Positions 7,149 through 10,613 of a DNA stretch of 10,613 nucleotides are shown here, one piece after another; the stretch's first letter is position 1, and every line of letters begins with the position of its first letter. The stretch covers positions 1 through 10,613 of the forward strand of contig JAKLQB010000825.1 in assembly GCA_022013615.1 (NCBI GenBank), given 5' to 3'. The position numbers and the translations under genes were made by a program. The notes under the pieces are model-generated. The model saw only the letters and a list, made by a program, of their open reading frames with translations. It did not search any database and was not told the DNA's origin. The stretch is from Desulfobacterales bacterium (GTDB lineage: Bacteria; Desulfobacterota; DSM-4660; Desulfatiglandales; Desulfatiglandaceae).

Positions 7149-7712
7149 ATGAATGAAAAAATGATCAAGATTTCTATTGAGCGGATTGAACAGGCTATTT
7201 TTTTAATACGAGGGTAAAAAGTTATGCTGGATGCTGACCTCGCCCAATTATATGGAGTAGAGACAAAAATTCTGAACAAAGCTGTAAAGCGCAATTTGGA
7301 TAGATTTCCAGAGGATTTTATGTTCTAACTCACGGCTGAAGAAGCGGAAAATTTGAGGTTCCAAATTGGAACCTAAAAAAAGCAACGAGGTGGCCGCCGA
7401 TATTTGCCCTATGCCTTTACTGAACAGGGTGTCGCCATGCTTTCCGGTGTATTGAACAGTCCGAGGGCCGTTAAAGTGAATGTTGAAATCATGAGAGCAT
7501 TTGTGCGGCTTCGCCAGTTACTGGCCACCCACACTGATCTTGCACGCAAGCTTACTGCCTTAGAGCAAAAATACGATGATCAGTTCAGAGTTGTCTTTGA
7601 TGCGATACGTGCCTTAATGGCGCCGCCTGAGAAGCCACGCAAGAAGATTGGTTTTGAGGTCAAAGAGGGACGTGCTGTCTATGGCAAGCGAAAGAAAAGG
7701 AATATACGGTGA
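7149..7712 (+). pseudogene. ORF6N-domain protein gene, broken by three in-frame TAA codons
   Basis: Read in one frame from ATG 7149 to the stop at 7712, this gives a full-length (187-codon) ORF6N protein, the family of phage and accessory DNA-binding proteins related to KilA-N/ANT proteins. Typical pieces are in order: [71 protein letters not shown], and a C-terminal [11 protein letters not shown]. Three TAA codons interrupt it, at 7215-7217, 7326-7328 and 7374-7376. There is no frameshift anywhere. The second stop is at a position usually Gln (FMFQLT) and the first is at a position usually Lys or Gln. The downstream half could be translated from TTG 7404. A perfect GGTTCCAA/TTGGAACC palindrome lies at 7357-7373. 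Confidence 0.88.
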
Positions 7713-8008
7713 CACCGGAACAACGCCAGGACGAGCACAGTCAGGCAAAAACAATAAAACTATCGTTTTTTTTCTCGGTCTGGTTATCACCTGCTCAAAT
7801 TCAGCGTTATCCCTGTGCGCAGCGCTCCTGAGGAAGGCTGCAAGCTGGGCTTGATCTTCGGTACCGGGAGTATCAACTTCAATGATTTGTGGCAGAATTG
7901 TGTTTGTTATTTCCAGATCAATAGAAAGAGCTTTCCTGGAAAATCCTTGACAAATTAACTGATTTTAGATAATTCTCTATTAATTTTAAGGCGTTAAATT
8001 TTGGATAT
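7713..8008. other. Unassigned stretch, possible gene remnant on the minus strand
   Basis: No recognisable gene. On the minus strand, from about 7970 down past 7713, one frame is open without a normal start and reads in part LSIDLEITNTILPQIIEVDT then GTEDQAQLAAFLRSAAH. The composition is protein-like, but I do not recognise the family. Both other readings on the plus strand are also fairly open, so the direction is uncertain. The last 40 bases before 8009 are AT-rich. Confidence 0.25.
7947..7973 (+). promoter_or_regulatory. Candidate sigma-70 promoter upstream of hsdR
   Basis: TTGACA at 7947-7952 and GATAAT at 7968-7973 (five of six) are separated by 15 bases, slightly short of the ideal 17. 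The surroundings are AT-rich. It would give a leader of about 190 bases across the half MITE and the radC relic. Confidence 0.3.
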
Positions 8009-8030
8009 GTAAATTCTCAATAAATCCGAG
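8009..8030 (+). repeat. Half copy of the MITE terminal repeat
   Basis: These 22 bases match the left end of the element at 6064-6085 with two differences (GTAAATTCTCAATAAATCC here). No matching right arm or internal hairpin follows; instead the DNA passes within about ten bases into a radC fragment. It is either a truncated element or a scar of imprecise loss. Confidence 0.6.
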
Positions 8031-8040
8031 AAAAAAAACC

Positions 8041-8137
8041 GCACTACTTGCTATCCTTTTGAGAACCGGCAGGCATGGCCAACATGCTATTGCTCCGTGG
8101 CGGGCTCAATGGGTTGATGTCAACCACATCTGAGGGT
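8041..8137 (+). pseudogene. radC: Decayed second radC fragment
   Basis: Positions 8041-8094 encode ALLAILLRTGRHGQHAIA, matching residues 38-55 of the intact RadC (ALLAILLRTGRQGQNAIA). After a deletion of about 23 bp relative to the intact gene, which shifts the frame, 8102-8134 encode GLNGLMSTTSE, matching GLHGLMSTTSE at residues 66-76. Similarity then fades towards the hsdR start. No start codon or JAB domain remains. The two copies differ at many silent sites, so this is a diverged copy rather than a recent duplicate. Confidence 0.85.
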
Positions 8138-8170
8138 TTTCCAGATGAAAGTCTCCTTTGAGATGAACTT

Positions 8171-10613
8171 ATGAAAAAAGAAGCAAAAGCAAGGATAAGG
8201 ATCAATAGGCTCCTTGAGCATGCAGGATGGCGGTTTTTTGATGATGAAAACGGTCCGGCCAACATTGCACTGGAAGTAAATGTCAAAATAAAGAAGAAAG
8301 TTCTTGACCAGTTCGGTGATGATTTCGAAAAAACTGTTGATGGATTTGTTGATTACCTTCTACTCGACAGCAAAGGCTTCCCCTGTGCTGTGCTCGAAGC
8401 AAAATCCGAAAGATTAGACCCATTGGCCGGAAAAGAACAGGCCCGCAAGTACGCCAAATCGTTAAATGTGCGCTTTATCATTCTTTCCAATGGGAACCTT
8501 CATTATTTCTGGGACTTGGAGCACGGTAATCCCTCCATTATAACCGACATTCCCTCTCAGGAATCATTAGGCCATTACAGGACATTTAAACCCAATCCGG
8601 ATAATCTTGTTAAGGAAAAAGTCGAAGCCGATTATATCGCTATCACTCAGGACCCTATGTATAGTTCGGCTCCTCGTTGGATTAATCCCGATGAGCGCGA
8701 TGCCTTTATAAAAGAGAACAATCTGAAGTTCTTGCGGCATTATCAGTTGAAGGCCATTCACGCCTTGCAGAAAGCTGTAAAAAGCGGCAGCAACCGTTTT
8801 CTCTTTGAGATGGCTACCGGTACCGGTAAAACACTTGCGTCCGCCGCTGTTATCAAGCTCTTTTTAAGAACAGGCAATGCCAACCGTGTCCTTTTCCTGG
8901 TTGACAGAATCGAGCTGGAAAACCAGGCCTGGAAGAACCTTGCCAGAGCACTGAAAAATGATTACACCTGCGTCATCTACAAAGAAAACCGCGATGATTG
9001 GCGCAAAGCAGAGATCGTTGTTTCCACAGTACAGAGCCTTTCGGTCAATAATAAGTATAAAAGCCTGTTTTCCCCGACTGATTTTGATCTGGTCATATCT
9101 GATGAGGCGCATCGATCAATCAGCGGAAACAGCAGGGCTGTATTCGAATATTTTGTAGGCTATAAATTGGGGCTTACCGCCACGCCAAAGGATTATCTGA
9201 AAAAAATTGATCCCGATAAGATCAGCAAAAAGGACCCGCGGGAATGGGAACGCAGGCAACTCCTCGATTCGTATATAACCTTTGGCTGTGCCAGCGGAAT
9301 CCCCACTTTCAGGTACAGTCTTATAGATGGAGTAAAGGATGGATTTCTGGTCAACCCGGTTGTCGTAGATGCCCGAACGGAAATCACTACACAACTTCTG
9401 GCCGACCTTGGTTATTCCGTGCTTGTGGAAAACGATGAAGGGGAATTAGAGGAAAAGATCTTTTACCAGAAAGACTTTGAGAAAAAGTTCTTTTCTGAAA
9501 AGACAAATGGAATTCTGTGCAAGACATTTCTTGAAAATGCAATCAGAGACCCCTTAAGCAATGAAATCGGTAAAAGCATCGCTTTCTGCGTAAGCCAGAA
9601 TCATGCATCTAAAATCACCCAGACCCTAAATATATACGCTGACAGCCTGTTCCCTGGAAAATACACCTCTGATTTCGCCGTACAGGTGACTTCAATGATT
9701 CCAGACGCATACCAGTTTTCAATCAGTTTTGCAAACAACAACCTAAACGGGCACACCAGGGTGCTGGAGGGATATCTCAGTTCCAAGACCCGTGTCTGCG
9801 TGACTGTCGGCATGATGACCACCGGCTATGACTGCGAGGACATCTTAAATCTCTGCCTGATGCGTCCTATATTTTCTCCCACTGATTTCATACAGATCAA
9901 GGGCCGTGGCACAAGGAGATATACCTTTCTTCATAAAATAAAAGAAGTTGGCCGTGTAGAGGAATACAAGGACGAAAAGGGGACATTCAAACTCTTCGAT
10001 TTCTTTGCCACCTGCGAGTATTTTGAGGAGAAATTCAATTACGACGAAGTGCTGGAACTGCCCCCCACCGGAACAGGTACAGGGAATGGTGATGGCGGTG
10101 GCATAGACATTGACGAATATGAAAGCATCCAACCGGACCCTTTATCGTCTTATATAGAGTCTCGCGTAGGTCTTCATGGAATGAAGATCGACCGCAAATT
10201 CTATGATCAATTTGAGGAAACCGTGAAAAATGATGATACGGTTCGGGAGCACTATGAGCGCGGTGATATTAAGGCTGCTGAAGAATATGTAAGGGAAAAC
10301 CTCTTTGATAAGCCTGAAGAATTTTTCAATCTGGAGAAACTTCGGAAATCGGTGCATCTTGATCGACGGCTTAAGTTATGGGAGATTATTGAAAAGGCTT
10401 TCGGTGGTATTGAAAAATTCAAGTCCAAGGATGAGCTCCTTGACGAGGAATTAGATAAATTCGTATCCATCCACAAGCCGGATGCCTCTCACATTTCCCA
10501 GATCAGGGATTTTTTCAAGGCATATATTACAGACAGTGAGATCCGGGACATCATAGAGGATAAAGAATACAACCGCCTTGCCACAAATCCAAAAGTGACA
10601 ATTGCCGACCTGA
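8171..10613 (+). CDS. hsdR: Type I restriction enzyme R subunit (HsdR), 3' end beyond window
   Basis: An open frame of 814 codons running off the right edge. Residues 55-80 form the PD-(D/E)xK nuclease site (D61 in VDYLLLD and E76-A77-K78 in LEAKSE). The SF2 translocase follows: MATGTGKT at 214-221, DEAH at 311-314, TATP at 336-339, and motif VI QIKGRGTRR at 575-583. A glycine-rich linker (PPTGTGTGNGDGGG, 631-644) joins the helical C-terminal region, which would dock on the methylase complex. In the family this subunit pulls DNA through the HsdR-HsdM-HsdS complex and cuts unmethylated DNA at a distance. The ATG at 8171 is the first in-frame start after a TGA at 8159-8161; the ribosome site is weak. 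No inactivating change is seen. No hsdM or hsdS lies upstream, so they should be to the right or elsewhere. Confidence 0.93.
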   Translation, partial: MKKEAKARIRINRLLEHAGWRFFDDENGPANIALEVNVKIKKKVLDQFGDDFEKTVDGFVDYLLLDSKGFPCAVLEAKSERLDPLAGKEQARKYAKSLNVRFIILSNGNLHYFWDLEHGNPSIITDIPSQESLGHYRTFKPNPDNLVKEKVEADYIAITQDPMYSSAPRWINPDERDAFIKENNLKFLRHYQLKAIHALQKAVKSGSNRFLFEMATGTGKTLASAAVIKLFLRTGNANRVLFLVDRIELENQAWKNLARALKNDYTCVIYKENRDDWRKAEIVVSTVQSLSVNNKYKSLFSPTDFDLVISDEAHRSISGNSRAVFEYFVGYKLGLTATPKDYLKKIDPDKISKKDPREWERRQLLDSYITFGCASGIPTFRYSLIDGVKDGFLVNPVVVDARTEITTQLLADLGYSVLVENDEGELEEKIFYQKDFEKKFFSEKTNGILCKTFLENAIRDPLSNEIGKSIAFCVSQNHASKITQTLNIYADSLFPGKYTSDFAVQVTSMIPDAYQFSISFANNNLNGHTRVLEGYLSSKTRVCVTVGMMTTGYDCEDILNLCLMRPIFSPTDFIQIKGRGTRRYTFLHKIKEVGRVEEYKDEKGTFKLFDFFATCEYFEEKFNYDEVLELPPTGTGTGNGDGGGIDIDEYESIQPDPLSSYIESRVGLHGMKIDRKFYDQFEETVKNDDTVREHYERGDIKAAEEYVRENLFDKPEEFFNLEKLRKSVHLDRRLKLWEIIEKAFGGIEKFKSKDELLDEELDKFVSIHKPDASHISQIRDFFKAYITDSEIRDIIEDKEYNRLATNPKVTIADL

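Larger units (their letters stand above)
7765..8039. repeat. 14-bp perfect inverted repeat around the unassigned stretch
   Basis: GTTTTTTTTCTCGG at 7765-7778 is the exact reverse complement of 8026-8039. Eight of the fourteen bases are a homopolymer, so chance is possible. If real, the arms would bound an insert of about 275 bp. The right arm overlaps the half MITE. Confidence 0.35.

Noticed and set aside
7357..7373. GGTTCCAA/TTGGAACC palindrome as an operator
   Set aside because: It lies inside the ORF6N coding frame, partly encoding conserved residues, so it is probably chance.
7149..7712. Genome-wide reassignment of TAA to glutamine
   Set aside because: Several intact genes here, such as HdrA-MvhD, end with TAA, and large genes such as hsdR have no internal TAA.
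1..10613. CRISPR array, tRNA or rRNA genes
   Set aside because: No regularly spaced direct repeats and no recognisable tRNA or rRNA sequence were seen.

Overview
The window looks like a piece of an anaerobic bacterial genome, most likely a sulfate-reducing or syntrophic Desulfobacterota (Deltaproteobacteria) relative. This is inferred from the heterodisulfide-reductase-type electron-transfer genes at the left, the moderate GC content, and the SNF2 / RadC / type I restriction cargo common in such genomes. No rRNA or marker gene is present to fix the taxonomy.

Region by region. Positions 1-323 hold a fold-back: a 114-bp inverted repeat (1-114 against 210-323) around a 95-bp spacer. Both arms encode the same stretch of an HdrA-type protein, on opposite strands. 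From 210 the plus strand runs on as the C-terminal part of an HdrA-MvhD fusion (two 4Fe-4S sites plus an MvhD/FlpD domain, ending at 881). After a 141-bp gap with two perfect hairpins comes an HdrC-GltD-type fusion flavoprotein (1023-2762). Together they look like part of a flavin-based electron-transfer module linking NAD(P)H, ferredoxin and an Hdr-type partner.

A convergent SNF2-family helicase with an N-terminal SWIM zinc finger fills 2898-5924 on the minus strand. Just beyond its stop codon is a short relic of a class III nucleotidyl cyclase.

From about 5925 to the end the region is accessory and scarred. It holds a 104-bp MITE-like element with terminal inverted repeats and an 8-9 bp target duplication (6056-6176), an intact radC (6386-7096), an ORF6N-domain gene broken by three in-frame TAA codons but no frameshift (7149-7712), and an unassigned stretch. 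After these come a half copy of the MITE arm, a decayed second radC fragment, and the start of a type I restriction R subunit (hsdR, 8171 to the window end, open at the 3' end).

RadC, ORF6N and HsdR genes often travel with restriction-modification and mobile DNA, so the right half reads as a defence-type island under decay. HsdM and HsdS are not in the window and would be expected to the right. I see no convincing new system. The most worthwhile anomalies are the fold-back at the left edge, the MITE with its orphan half copy, the twin radC loci, and the cleanly stop-interrupted ORF6N gene.
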